Positions 35,218-44,643 are shown, numbered from the stretch's first letter. The stretch: DNA of 64,000 nt from an uncultured Lachnospiraceae bacterium (GCA_944384025.1 CALWRS010000001.1:248001-312000), one strand, 5' to 3'. Notes: a model not told the origin generated them from the sequence alone. Numbers and translations: made by a program.

Positions 35218-36237
35218 TTGGAAAAGATCCTCACGGTTGCTATCCCCTGCTACAACTCCCAAGACTACGTCCGTCGGGCGTTGGATTCGGTCGTTCGGTC
35301 GCACCCGCTTGTGGACGTGCTTGTAGTAGACGACGGTTCTACCGACCAAACGGCGGAAATCGCAAAAGAATACCAAAGACGGTATCCGGACGTTGTGCGC
35401 TACCTTTACAAAGAAAACGGAGGGCACGGCGACGCGGTGATTGCCGGTTTGCATGAGGCGCAAGGGCTTTATTACAAAGTGCTTGACAGCGACGATTGGC
35501 TAAATACCGAGGCGCTTTGTGAAATTGTCGCTTTTTTAAAGACGGCGTACGACCGAAAGAAGACATACGACATGGTAATCGGCAACTACGTTTACGAAAA
35601 AGTCGGCGCAAAAAAGAAGCGGGAGGTCAGCTACGGACACGTGCTTCCGGTGGAGCGCGAGTTTACTTGGAAGGAGATTGGCACGTTTTCGTTGGGGCAG
35701 TATATATTGATGCATTCGGTCATTTACCGGACGCAGCTGCTGATTTCATGCGGCCTGACGCTTCCCAAGCATACTTTTTACGTGGACAACCTCTTTGTAT
35801 ATTACCCGCTTCCGTTTGTAAAAAACATCTACTATTTCGACCGGGACTTATACCATTACTTCATTGGAAGAGAAGACCAAAGCGTGAACGAAAAGCGGCT
35901 TTTGGAACGTGTGGACCAGCAGGTGCGGGTTGCCTACGAGATGTACGGAATGCATGAGCTGTGTGAGATTAAACAGCCGCGTTTGCGCTACTATATGTCG
36001 CAGTATTGCGTGATTATGGCCACCATTTGTTCCTCCTTGTATGTGATGAAAGGGACGCCGGAAGCGCTGCAAAAGCGAAAAGAATTTTGGGATACGGTAT
36101 GCAGCCGTTACGCAGGACAGTACGAGTATATGCGGCGGCAGTGGCTTGTTCGAGCCACAAAAAAAGACGGCGTTGTTTGGAACCGTATTATACGGATCGG
36201 ATACGCGATCGCAAAGAGAATTTATTATTTTAACTAG
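35218..36237 (+). CDS. Family 2 glycosyltransferase
   Basis: A 339-residue cytosolic or membrane-associated GT-A glycosyltransferase. It starts KILTVAIPCYNSQDYVRRALDSV, with VVDDGSTDQT binding the nucleotide sugar, ENGGHGDAVIAGLHEA, and the metal-binding LDSDDWLN. The start is TTG at 35218: the frame reads straight into the conserved beta-strand, AAAAGGAG lies nine bases before it, and the nearby ATG at 35210 is out of frame. Acceptor and donor are unknown; teichoic acid or exopolysaccharide synthesis is plausible. The PAP2 gene follows 29 bases later. Confidence 0.9.
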   Translation: MEKILTVAIPCYNSQDYVRRALDSVVRSHPLVDVLVVDDGSTDQTAEIAKEYQRRYPDVVRYLYKENGGHGDAVIAGLHEAQGLYYKVLDSDDWLNTEALCEIVAFLKTAYDRKKTYDMVIGNYVYEKVGAKKKREVSYGHVLPVEREFTWKEIGTFSLGQYILMHSVIYRTQLLISCGLTLPKHTFYVDNLFVYYPLPFVKNIYYFDRDLYHYFIGREDQSVNEKRLLERVDQQVRVAYEMYGMHELCEIKQPRLRYYMSQYCVIMATICSSLYVMKGTPEALQKRKEFWDTVCSRYAGQYEYMRRQWLVRATKKDGVVWNRIIRIGYAIAKRIYYFN

Positions 36238-36266
36238 TGTGAAAAGGGAATGAAGGGGCAAATCGG

Positions 36267-36896
36267 ATGAAAAAAGAAATCTTGCAATATTGGTGGACGG
36301 CGCTTTACTTTCCCGTGTATATGGTTTTTTTCTGGCTGGCGGAACGTTATACGGAAAATCACTTTCACGTAATAAGCATCGGGCTGGACGACTACATTCC
36401 CTTTATCGAATGGTTCATCCTGCCGTACTACCTTTGGTTTCCGTTTATGTTTTTTTTCTTTCTTGCCTTTTTCTTCCGGGACAAAAAAGAATACATCCGT
36501 ATGATGGCGTTTCTGTGCACGGGGATGACGCTGTTTCTTTTGATTTCGTTTATCTATCCAAACGGGCTTGACTTGCGTCCGGAATCCTTTGCGCGGGACA
36601 ATGTGGCAACGCGTCTTGTAAAAATCTTATACCAGACCGATACGCCAACGAACGTTTTCCCAAGCATCCACGTATTTAACACGCTCGGCGTTTTAATCGC
36701 GGTTTTCCGAAGCCATCATGTCCTGCCAAAGCGCTTTGGAAAATGGGCGGCGAGCGCAATAGGCGTGCTGATTATCTGTTCTACAGTCTTTTTAAAGCAG
36801 CATTCGCTTGTTGACGTTTTGGGCGCGTTTGTTATGGCAGCGGTTTTATACGTGCTTGTCTACCGCACAGGGCGTATCGGAAAGAAAGCGCAGTAG
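36267..36896 (+). CDS. PAP2-family membrane phosphatase
   Basis: A 209-residue protein with about six membrane segments and the lipid-phosphatase motifs FPSIHVF (motif 2) and KQHSLVDVLGAF (motif 3). The first motif (KxxxxxxRP) is not clear. Such proteins dephosphorylate phosphatidate, undecaprenyl diphosphate or inositol phospholipids. It sits after a GT2 and converges on a patatin gene with a 51-base overlap at the 3' ends. Substrate not determined. Confidence 0.85.
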   Translation: MKKEILQYWWTALYFPVYMVFFWLAERYTENHFHVISIGLDDYIPFIEWFILPYYLWFPFMFFFFLAFFFRDKKEYIRMMAFLCTGMTLFLLISFIYPNGLDLRPESFARDNVATRLVKILYQTDTPTNVFPSIHVFNTLGVLIAVFRSHHVLPKRFGKWAASAIGVLIICSTVFLKQHSLVDVLGAFVMAAVLYVLVYRTGRIGKKAQ

Positions 36897-37721
36897 TGCT
36901 GGATAGCAGGCTTTTGCGTCTTCGTATCCTTCCAGATAAAGCGCTCTTAACTTGTTTGGATCTTTTTCAATTCGTCCGACCTCGCCCTTTTTCTTCGGAC
37001 GGATGACAAAAGCGCGGCCGGCGGCTTCTTCCTTATCTAAAAACGAAAGCGTTTCGTTGTATTCCTCGTGGCGGTGAAGCATTCGGCGCACCATTTTGCC
37101 GCGCGTGGGATAGCGCAGGCGCATAAGAAAGCCTGCGGAAGAGGGGCGGCGCACATAGCCGACTTCCTTTGTGAGAATTACGACGTTTTTCAGGTTTCCG
37201 TCTGCAATCGACCTCCGCAGAGGAACTGCGTCAGCAATCCCGCCGTCTAAGTACCGTTTGCCGTTTATTTTTACCATGCGCGATACAAGCGGCATGGACG
37301 CAGAGGCGCGAACCGCCTGAATGTCGGTATGCATCTCCTTCATGGGGAGGTATTCCGCTTCTCCGGTACAGACGTTTGTAACTACGGCAAAGGCGCGGCC
37401 CGGAAAAGCAGCGTACGTTTCGTAGTCGAACGGGACAAGCCGATTCGGAACTTCGTCATAGCAAAATTTAGCGCCGAACAAATCGCCGGTCGTTAACAGC
37501 GAGTAAAAGCCGCAATATCGCCGGTCGTTCATATAATCGACGTAAATGCGTATGGAGCGCTCCTTTTGCCTAGAAAGATAGCTGCAAAGCATTACAGCGC
37601 CGGCGGATACACCGTAGTTGTTGGCAAACATGAGATTCTGCTCCAAAAAGTAATCCAAAACACCGGCTGTATAAACGCCCCGCATTCCGCCGCCTTCCAA
37701 AACTAATCCTGCCTGATACAT
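36846..37721 (-). CDS. Patatin-like phospholipase
   Basis: A 291-residue hydrolase of the RssA/YjjU type. The oxyanion loop LEGGGMRGVYTAGVLDY is followed by the nucleophile elbow GVSAG (Ser at about residue 42) and the catalytic Asp in DGGIADAVPL. No signal peptide, so it acts from the cytosolic side on lipid acyl chains. The start at 37721 is fixed by the glycine-rich loop being at residue 8 and a GAGGCAAGG site; a long frame upstream is spurious and crosses the divergent gene. Its 3' end overlaps the PAP2 gene. Confidence 0.9.
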   Translation of the reverse strand: MYQAGLVLEGGGMRGVYTAGVLDYFLEQNLMFANNYGVSAGAVMLCSYLSRQKERSIRIYVDYMNDRRYCGFYSLLTTGDLFGAKFCYDEVPNRLVPFDYETYAAFPGRAFAVVTNVCTGEAEYLPMKEMHTDIQAVRASASMPLVSRMVKINGKRYLDGGIADAVPLRRSIADGNLKNVVILTKEVGYVRRPSSAGFLMRLRYPTRGKMVRRMLHRHEEYNETLSFLDKEEAAGRAFVIRPKKKGEVGRIEKDPNKLRALYLEGYEDAKACYPALLRFLSDTPCAVDKHV

Positions 37722-37825
37722 ATACCTTGCCTCCCGTTTGTTTGCTCCCAGTATACACCCGGCTTGGCAGAAATGCAAACAAAGCGTGCAGCAGGCAATC
37801 AATGCATAAAACGAGGTGCTTTTTG

Positions 37826-38686
37826 ATGGAAAGCCAAAGCAAAAAACAACGTCTGCCGCGCGTGGCGGCAATTCACGATATTTCCTGTCTGGGGAGCTGC
37901 TCCTTGACGGTAGCCCTGCCGATTTTGTCGGCGTGCGGGCTGGAGGCCGTGCCGCTTCCAACCGCCGTTTTGTCTACGCATACAGGAGAGTTTGTGCAGC
38001 CCTTTTTCCGAGATTTGACAGAGGAAATGAAAGGAGTTGTGCGTCATTGGAGCGGTCTTTCCTTGCAATTCGAAGGAATTTATTCCGGATATTTTAGCAA
38101 CGTTCGGCAGGTGGAGCAAACGATGGAATTTGTCAGGCAATACGGGTCGGACGCGCTTGTGTTGGTAGACCCGGTGATGGCGGACAACGGAGAGTGGTAC
38201 ACAGGCTTTGACGCAGCCTTTGCAAAGGCAATGCTTCCTCTTGCTGCATCGGCGGACGTTATTACGCCAAACGCTACGGAAGCCGCTTTTTTGCTGGAGG
38301 AATCGCCAAAAAAGGCGTGGGATAGCGTCGTCTTGCAAGAGCGTATGAACCGCTTTTTGGAGCTTGGCGTAAAGCAGGTGGTCATCACAGGCGTTGAGCT
38401 GCCGGAGGAACAGCCCGGAAAGATTGGGTATTATGCGGGCGATCAAAGCGGCGCAAGGCTTGCTTTGTGGCAGCCGAAAATTGAAAAGAAGCTGCATGGC
38501 TGCGGCGACGTATTCGCATCGGTGCTTTGCGGAAGCCTTTTGCGCGGAGAAGACTTTTTCTCGGCGGTTCGACGGGGAGCGAGCTTTGTCGAAAGGGCAA
38601 TCGGACGTACGATGCAAAGTTACGAGCAGCATTGGTATGGTTTACAGTTTGAACCGTTTTTATCAGAGTTAGGAGGAGAAACATGA
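37826..38686 (+). CDS. pdxK: Pyridoxine/pyridoxamine kinase
   Basis: A 286-residue ribokinase-fold kinase that phosphorylates B6 vitamers. Typical segments are RVAAIHDISCLGSCSLTVALP, VLSTHTGEF, the central LVDPVMADNGEWYTGF, VITPNATEAAFLL, and the ATP-site HGCGDVFASVLCG with the catalytic Asp. The start at 37826 has GAGGTG upstream; the longer frame (from 37727) would enter the divergent patatin promoter region. It overlaps the GH3 start by four bases (ATGA), so the two are translationally coupled even though their roles look unrelated. Confidence 0.88.
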   Translation: MESQSKKQRLPRVAAIHDISCLGSCSLTVALPILSACGLEAVPLPTAVLSTHTGEFVQPFFRDLTEEMKGVVRHWSGLSLQFEGIYSGYFSNVRQVEQTMEFVRQYGSDALVLVDPVMADNGEWYTGFDAAFAKAMLPLAASADVITPNATEAAFLLEESPKKAWDSVVLQERMNRFLELGVKQVVITGVELPEEQPGKIGYYAGDQSGARLALWQPKIEKKLHGCGDVFASVLCGSLLRGEDFFSAVRRGASFVERAIGRTMQSYEQHWYGLQFEPFLSELGGET

Positions 38687-41481
38687 AGGTTACACTGGAT
38701 TACAAAAAGTATGAGCAGCTGGCGCGGCAGGTTGTCGCAGAGGGCGCAGTGTTGCTCCGAAATGAAAAGCAGGCGCTTCCAGTGGAAGCAGGAAGCCGCG
38801 TAGCGGTTTTTGGAAGAATGCAGACCCATTATTTCAAGTCCGGAACCGGGTCAGGAGGAATGGTAAACGCTCCCAGAGTTGGAAACTTGCTTTCTTGCAT
38901 GAAGAGCGAAACTGGCTGGAAACTGGACGAGGAACTACTTGAAATTTATCGGCAGTGGGAAGAGGAACATCCTTACGAAGAAGGAATTGGCTGGGGGATG
39001 GAACCTTGGTCGCAAAAGGAAATGCCGCTGTCTGCGGAAGTGGCGCATCAGGCAGCGCAGCGAAACGACGCGGCGATTGTTGTGATTGCCAGAACGGCCG
39101 GTGAGGACAGAGATAACCAGGGTACGGAAGGGTCGTATCGCTTGTCTGCCGAGGAAAGACAGCTGCTGGCCGCCGTATGCGGCGCTTTTGACCGAGTTGC
39201 CGTAGTTTGCAACGTCGGAAATATTATCGACTTCTCATGGATTGACGAATACCGCCCGCAGGCTGTTTTGCTCGCATGGCAGGGAGGCATGATGGGCCCG
39301 GAAGGGACGGTCGATTTGCTGACCGGAAGAGCGAATCCTTCCGGAAAACTAAGCGATACAATCGCTTATTCGGTAGAGGATTACCCGTCGCACGCTTGTT
39401 TCGGAGACTTAAAGAGAAACTTCTATCAGGAGGATATTTACGTAGGCTACCGTTATTTTGAAACGGCGGCAAAGGAAAAAGTGCAGTTTCCGTTTGGCTA
39501 CGGACTTTCCTACACGACTTTTTCCTGCGAAGTGGAAAATGCCGCCTACGACGAAGAGTACTGCTTTGTTTCCGTGCGCGTGAAAAATACAGGCGCAGCT
39601 GCCGGACGGGAAGTTGTGCAGGCTTATATGCAAGCGCCGCAGGGAAAGCTTGGAAAACCGCAGCGTGTGCTCGTCGCTTTTGAAAAAACCGGTCTTTTAG
39701 CGCCGGGAGAAAGCGAGGTTTGCGTTCTTTGCATTACCGCGCGCGAGTATGCTTCCTACGACGATGCAGGCGTTACAAATTACCCTAGCGCATGGGTATT
39801 GGAAGCCGGCACATACCGGCTGTATGTCGGAACGGATGTGCGAAGCGCCAAAGAAGCGCTTGCCTTTACGCTTGCAGGGGACTTGCTTGTAGAACAGCTG
39901 TCGGAGGCAATGAAACCGGTGCTGCCGTTTACGCGCTTTACGCCAGCGCAGAGCGAAAACGAACTGCAAATGGAGCTTACGCCGGTTCCGCTAAGAAGCA
40001 AAGAAGCAGTGCGCAAAGAAGAACAGGTGCCCGCATTTACCGGAAATCAGGGATATAAGCTGGCGGATGTGCTTACCGGAAAAGTTTCCATGCAGCAGTT
40101 TTTGGCGCAGATATCGGACGAGGAACTCGTTTGCATCATACGCGGCGAAGGAATGGGAAGCGCAAAAGTAACACCCGGCACGGCTTCTGCATTTGGCGGC
40201 GTTTCGCAGGCGCTTGCACAGTACGGCATCCCGTGCGGCTGCTGTTCGGACGGACCGAGCGGACTTCGCTTAGACGTGGGAACAAAAGCGTTTAGCCTTC
40301 CAAACGGCACGATGATTGCGTGCACGTATCACCCGGAGCTTGTGGAAGAGCTGTTCTCGGTTGTCGGCGTGGAGCTTTTGAAAAATAAAGTAGATACGCT
40401 TTTGGGACCGGGCATGAACATCCACCGGCATCCGTACAACGGAAGAAATTTTGAGTATTTCAGCGAAGATCCGCTTCTTACCGGGCGCATGGCGGTAGCG
40501 GAATTAAACGGGCTTGCGTCTGCCGGTGTAACCGGGACACTAAAGCATTTTTGCGCAAACAATCAGGAGACAAACCGCTACTCCATTGACAGCGTAGTTT
40601 CGGAGCGGGCGCTTCGGGAAATTTATTTGCGCGGCTTTGAGATTGCCGTGCGCGAGGGCGGAGCGTTTCTTATTATGACAACATACGGCAGAGTCAACGG
40701 ACTTTGGACGGCAACGGATTATGAGTTAAATACCGTAGTTTTGCGGGAGCAGTGGGGCTTTGACGGAATGGTTATGACCGACTGGTGGGCATCGCTAAAC
40801 GAGCAGGGACGCGACGACGCGTGCGGCATTGGCGGAAGCAAGACGAATTTTGCGGCAATGGTTGAGGCCCAAAACGACGTGTATATGTGCTGCCCGGACG
40901 GTTCGAAAAACGACCACGGCGATAACCTCGTGGAAAGCCTGCAAAACGGCAAGCTGTCGCGCGGGGCGCTATGCCGTTCGGCGGCAAACGTATGCGGCGC
41001 TCTTTTGCGGCTTCCGACTATGCGCCGGCTCCTTGGGGGCGGCGCGGTCGTTGAAGTTGTAAACGCCGGTGAGGACTGGGAAGAAAAAGTAAACGAAGAC
41101 GTGTCCTACTTTACGCTGGAAAACGAAGCGGAGATTTCTGTAGACGGCATAGATACCGGCAGGGGCTGCAGTTTTGCTTTTGGCCTTCAGCTTGCGCGTA
41201 TGGGCGGATATCGCATGGAGATTACGGCGGTTGCCAAAGGAACAGAGCTCTCGCAGCTTCCGGTTACGCTGTTTTGTTCCGGAATTCCGGTACATTCCTT
41301 TGTTTGGAACGGTACAGGCGGCAAGGAAGTGACAAAGAGCGTAAAGCTGGTTTTTAACTCCAATTTCGCTATTGCACGGCTTTACTTCGGGCAAAACGGA
41401 CTGGAAATACGTCGGATACGCTTTGTCTACGAAAAAACGCTGGAGGAGGCGCTGGCGGCCGGAGATTATTTGCGCGGTTAA
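38683..41481 (+). CDS. GH3 beta-glucosidase with permuted domain order
   Basis: A 932-residue glycosidase without a signal peptide, hence cytosolic. The usual C-terminal GH3 sandwich comes first (LLRNEKQALPVE, ARTAGEDRDNQG, LLAWQGGMMGPEGTVDLL), then the fibronectin-III-like domain (FPFGYGLSYTTF, VKNTGAAAGREVVQAY). After a linker at about residues 405-470, the catalytic TIM barrel follows: CCSDGPSGLRLD, LLGPGMNIHRHPYNGRNFEYFSEDP, TLKHFCANNQETNR, and the nucleophile Asp in GFDGMVMTDWW at about residue 690. A final beta-rich segment closes the protein. This circular permutation is known in GH3 enzymes of some ruminal Clostridia. GGAGG precedes the ATG, and a terminator follows. Confidence 0.93.
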   Translation: MKVTLDYKKYEQLARQVVAEGAVLLRNEKQALPVEAGSRVAVFGRMQTHYFKSGTGSGGMVNAPRVGNLLSCMKSETGWKLDEELLEIYRQWEEEHPYEEGIGWGMEPWSQKEMPLSAEVAHQAAQRNDAAIVVIARTAGEDRDNQGTEGSYRLSAEERQLLAAVCGAFDRVAVVCNVGNIIDFSWIDEYRPQAVLLAWQGGMMGPEGTVDLLTGRANPSGKLSDTIAYSVEDYPSHACFGDLKRNFYQEDIYVGYRYFETAAKEKVQFPFGYGLSYTTFSCEVENAAYDEEYCFVSVRVKNTGAAAGREVVQAYMQAPQGKLGKPQRVLVAFEKTGLLAPGESEVCVLCITAREYASYDDAGVTNYPSAWVLEAGTYRLYVGTDVRSAKEALAFTLAGDLLVEQLSEAMKPVLPFTRFTPAQSENELQMELTPVPLRSKEAVRKEEQVPAFTGNQGYKLADVLTGKVSMQQFLAQISDEELVCIIRGEGMGSAKVTPGTASAFGGVSQALAQYGIPCGCCSDGPSGLRLDVGTKAFSLPNGTMIACTYHPELVEELFSVVGVELLKNKVDTLLGPGMNIHRHPYNGRNFEYFSEDPLLTGRMAVAELNGLASAGVTGTLKHFCANNQETNRYSIDSVVSERALREIYLRGFEIAVREGGAFLIMTTYGRVNGLWTATDYELNTVVLREQWGFDGMVMTDWWASLNEQGRDDACGIGGSKTNFAAMVEAQNDVYMCCPDGSKNDHGDNLVESLQNGKLSRGALCRSAANVCGALLRLPTMRRLLGGGAVVEVVNAGEDWEEKVNEDVSYFTLENEAEISVDGIDTGRGCSFAFGLQLARMGGYRMEITAVAKGTELSQLPVTLFCSGIPVHSFVWNGTGGKEVTKSVKLVFNSNFAIARLYFGQNGLEIRRIRFVYEKTLEEALAAGDYLRG

Positions 41482-41499
41482 TTGTAAACGGCATAGGAA

Positions 41500-41545
41500 T
41501 AAAGAGACTGGCTCGGTTGGAAACAACTGCGCCGGTCTCTTTGTT
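41500..41545. terminator. Terminator between GH3 and the PrcB-like gene
   Basis: A stem of AAAGAGAC-GGC (41501-41512) with its complement (41531-41542) around a loop that can pair further (GGTTG/CAACT). It lies between two convergent genes and may act on both strands. Confidence 0.75.
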
Positions 41546-41563
41546 CATTGTGTTGGGGAATTT

Positions 41564-41977
41564 TTACTGAAACTCTACCGGCAGGTCGATCCGTTCGGTC
41601 TTGATTACAACAAACGGATAGCTCTCCAGTTTGGAGACAAGGTCCTGCTCCGAAGGACCAATCAGCTCGGTACGAAGGACAATTTTACTTTTCGTAAGAT
41701 AACAGGCGGGAATTTGAATAGAATAGCCGCCTGTTTTTTGCGTCCCATAGCCAACAGCTAGGTAGAGCATATCCTCCGTTTCGTAGGTCAGGCAAAATTC
41801 ATGCTTTTTCCTTCCCTCAATGATCGTTTTTAGATTATCAGGGATATCGCTCTCGGGAACAATCGTAAAGGCGAGGTCGCTTTGCTTTTCTTCCGAAGCC
41901 GTTTTTGCCTGACAGGCAGTTAAAAGAAGAAAAAGAAAAAGCAAAGAAAAAAGGGAAAGTTGTCGCCAGAGCTTCAT
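41564..41977 (-). CDS. Small lipoprotein with PrcB_C-like domain
   Basis: A 137-residue protein with a lipoprotein signal (FLFLLLTAC, lipid Cys at about residue 22). The mature part has the pattern of the PrcB C-terminal domain: LYLAVGYGTQKTGGYSIQI, VLRTELIGPSEQDLVS and YPFVVIKT. PrcB proteins interact with extracellular proteases in spirochaetes, but the domain is common in small lipoproteins of unknown role. GAGGCGCC precedes the ATG. It is divergent from sipL, with 134 bases between the starts. Confidence 0.75.
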   Translation of the reverse strand: MKLWRQLSLFSLLFLFLLLTACQAKTASEEKQSDLAFTIVPESDIPDNLKTIIEGRKKHEFCLTYETEDMLYLAVGYGTQKTGGYSIQIPACYLTKSKIVLRTELIGPSEQDLVSKLESYPFVVIKTERIDLPVEFQ

Positions 41978-42111
41978 AAAAGGCGCCTCCGGTCACGATT
42001 TTGTACAGTTTATGTGAATGCGGTAAAAGTATGCCCACAATTTGAGGCATAATTGGAGCGCTGCCGCATAAGTATTCTCAGAGGCGAAAGCCTGTAAAAT
42101 CGGAGGTATTC

Positions 42112-43707
42112 ATGGAACTGTTAAAAAAACATATTCACAGAAATCAGGTTTGCTGCAGGAGCACCATGCAGTTTACCATTGACGACGACTTTAACGTACC
42201 GGACGCGAAGCCCGATTTATCTTCGCTGATTACGGCGCGCGGGAGCATTCGTATTACGGAGGAGCGAAGCGGAGGCAGCCGCTATTACGTAAAAGGGGAG
42301 CTGTGCTACCAGATTTTATACGTGACGGACGAACAGGAGCAGCCCTTTGAAGTGTTAGAAGGAGCCATTCCTTTTGAAGAGGGCATTCATATGGAGGAGG
42401 CTTGCGATCGGGAAGGCGTGCGCGTGCAGGCAGTGTTAGAAGACCTCAGCGCAAATATGATCCACTCAAGAAAGTACAGCGTAAAGTGTCTGCTCCGCTT
42501 AAATCTTACGGCAACGCGGCTTGCAGAAGAGGAGGCGGCGGTACAGGTGCAGGGCGACCAATCGGTGCAGGCGCGCTACGAAGAAGTTGGGATGTCTTCG
42601 CTTTCAGTTTGTCAAAAAGAGACGTATCGGCTTCGGGAAAGTATTTTGCTCTCTTCCGGAAAGCCGGAAATCGAGCGGCTCTTATACGCTTGCCTGGAGC
42701 TTCGCAACGTAGAGTTTCGTATGCTTACGGATGCTTTTCAGATGAAGGGAGAAATACAGCTGTTTGCGATTTACGAAGGCGAGAGCGACGCAGTCTTAGT
42801 GGCGGTTCCTTACGAGCAGGAAATTCCGGTATCGTTTAGCGTGGCAGTCAGCGGAATTACCGAAGAGATGATTCCGAATATTTCCTGGAAACTGGGGGAT
42901 TACACGATAACGCCGCAGAGCGACAACGACGGGCAGACGCGTATTTTGGAGATAGAAGCGCCCATCGAATTTACCGTGCTTGCGTACGAAGAGCAGGAAA
43001 TGGAGCTGCTGCGGGATTTGTATTCCACAGAAAAGAACCTTCAGCCGATTGTCAAAGAAAGCATTTGCGAGAACGTGTGCGTAAAAAACCATGGCAAGAT
43101 TCGCATCAGCGACCGGCTTCAGATTCAGGAAGGGGTGCCGCGCATCGTGCGCGATTTGCATACTTGCGGCGATGTAAAGGTAGATGTAATTACGGTAGAA
43201 GACGGCGGTCTTATTGTAGAAGGAGCGCTGGATTTATGTATCTTTTATCAGACCGGGGATAGCAAGCGGCCGATTGCGGTTTTGGAAGGGCAGATTCCTT
43301 TCCGCGAGAAGCTAGAAGTGCCGGAGATGAAGGCACAAAAAGAGAAAGACGGCAGCGGATACTCATACGAGATCCTTCCGTCTATCGATCAGATTGCAAC
43401 GGTTTTGTTAGACGCGCAAGAAGCGGAAGTAAAAGCGGCCATCTCCCTAGATACGCTTGTGATGCAGCAAAAGACGGAGCAATTTTTAGCAGACGTGGAA
43501 GAAGCGCCGTTTTCCGAGGAAGAGATTATGGCGCAGCCTGCCGTAAGCTGCTATTTTGTAAAAAAAGGCGACCAGCTTTGGGACATAGCAAAAGCGCACG
43601 GCGTGTCGCTTGAGCAGGTTCGCAGATACAACGAAAACGCTTCAAGCGAACCGGTTCCTCCCGGAAGCCGGCTGCTGCTTGTGAAAGAGACAGCCGGGAA
43701 AGATTAA
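42112..43707 (+). CDS. sipL: SPOCS (DUF3794) and LysM protein, SipL-like
   Basis: A 531-residue cytosolic protein with tandem SPOCS/DUF3794 units (QFTIDDDFNVPDAKPDLSS at residue 18, RLLYACLELRNVEFR around 185, ICENVCVKNHGKIRISD around 315) and a C-terminal LysM (CYFVKKGDQLWDIAKAHGVS, from about residue 480). This is the architecture of SipL, which binds SpoIVA and anchors the coat and cortex assembly of clostridial spores in the mother cell. GGAGG precedes the ATG. Upstream ATAATT (42049-42054) and CATAAGTA (42067-42074) loosely resemble a sigma-E promoter. The stop overlaps the convergent ispE end by four bases. Confidence 0.85.
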   Translation: MELLKKHIHRNQVCCRSTMQFTIDDDFNVPDAKPDLSSLITARGSIRITEERSGGSRYYVKGELCYQILYVTDEQEQPFEVLEGAIPFEEGIHMEEACDREGVRVQAVLEDLSANMIHSRKYSVKCLLRLNLTATRLAEEEAAVQVQGDQSVQARYEEVGMSSLSVCQKETYRLRESILLSSGKPEIERLLYACLELRNVEFRMLTDAFQMKGEIQLFAIYEGESDAVLVAVPYEQEIPVSFSVAVSGITEEMIPNISWKLGDYTITPQSDNDGQTRILEIEAPIEFTVLAYEEQEMELLRDLYSTEKNLQPIVKESICENVCVKNHGKIRISDRLQIQEGVPRIVRDLHTCGDVKVDVITVEDGGLIVEGALDLCIFYQTGDSKRPIAVLEGQIPFREKLEVPEMKAQKEKDGSGYSYEILPSIDQIATVLLDAQEAEVKAAISLDTLVMQQKTEQFLADVEEAPFSEEEIMAQPAVSCYFVKKGDQLWDIAKAHGVSLEQVRRYNENASSEPVPPGSRLLLVKETAGKD

Positions 43708-44582
43708 CGGGAACGAGACCTGCGTTCCAACTCCGTCAAATAGGTCTGCGAGCCATATTTGCCGGTTTTAAACCGGTAAAAGGCTTCGGAGGCCTTTCGA
43801 CTGTTTTGGAAAAGCCCAAAGACTGTAGGACCTGAGCCGCTCATTAGTGCGCCGTCTGCGCCAAGGGCGATCATCTGCTCTTTAATCTCGTTGATTTCCG
43901 GATAATGCACTGTAGTAACGCTCTCAAGCAGGTTTCCAAGCCGGGAGACAATTCCTCCGTAGCTGCCTGCTCGAAGCGCCGTTAGCATGCCGTCAATATC
44001 CGGGTGCACCGTAGCTGCGTCTAATTTCAGGTTTTCGTAAACAAATTTGGTTGATACGCCTACGGGCGGTTTTACAATTAAGATTTTGCAGGGTGGAGGC
44101 GAAGGAAGCGGGGTGAGGCATTCGCCAATCCCTTCTGCAAGCGCCGTTCCCCCAAGAAGGCAAAACGGGACGTCTGCGCCAAGCGATAGACCAAACACAT
44201 GCAGCTGCTCCGGCGAAAACGGTTTTTCGAAAAGCTCGTTTAAGCCAAGCAAAACTGCCGCAGCGTCCGTGCTGCCGCCGGCCATGCCCGCCGCAATAGG
44301 AATGTGCTTTTCAAGCTCTACGCATATGCCTTGTTTTGTGCCCAATTTGTCAAGAAACAGGTTTGCGGCGTCGTATGCCAGATTTCCTTTCCCGGTTGGA
44401 AGGAAAGAAAGGTTGCTAGTGACGATTCGTTCGTTTTTCACGATGGGACGGATGGTAAGCCGGTCATAAAGAGAAATGGTTTGCATAATCATGCGCACAT
44501 CGTGGTAGCCGTTTTCCCTGCGTCCAAGCACGTCCAGCGCAAGGTTGATTTTTGCGTAGGCGCGCATTTGTATCGATTCCAT
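43704..44582 (-). CDS. ispE: 4-diphosphocytidyl-2-C-methyl-D-erythritol kinase
   Basis: GHMP kinase of the MEP isoprenoid pathway. The 292-residue protein starts with RAYAKINLALDVLGRRENGYHD, carries the ATP loop HIPIAAGMAGGSTDAAAVL at about residue 90, and ends with the MSGSGPTVFGLF motif. The start at 44582 follows AAGGAG; a longer frame to 44642 has no site. It lies downstream of spoIIR on the same strand with 61 bases between. The 3' end overlaps the sipL stop. Confidence 0.94.
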   Translation of the reverse strand: MESIQMRAYAKINLALDVLGRRENGYHDVRMIMQTISLYDRLTIRPIVKNERIVTSNLSFLPTGKGNLAYDAANLFLDKLGTKQGICVELEKHIPIAAGMAGGSTDAAAVLLGLNELFEKPFSPEQLHVFGLSLGADVPFCLLGGTALAEGIGECLTPLPSPPPCKILIVKPPVGVSTKFVYENLKLDAATVHPDIDGMLTALRAGSYGGIVSRLGNLLESVTTVHYPEINEIKEQMIALGADGALMSGSGPTVFGLFQNSRKASEAFYRFKTGKYGSQTYLTELERRSRSR

Positions 44583-44643
44583 GGAAGTCTCCTTTTTGCG
44601 GATTGTTTTTCTTAGTTTACCATGGAGACTTCCGCATTGCAAG

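Noticed and set aside
37722..37961. Longer patatin N-terminus
   Set aside because: It would run opposite to the start of the divergent kinase gene, and the glycine-rich loop is normally within the first ten residues.
38683..41481. Assembly error as the cause of the permuted GH3
   Set aside because: The frame is continuous across the domain junction, with a normal linker, start site and terminator, and permuted GH3 enzymes are known.
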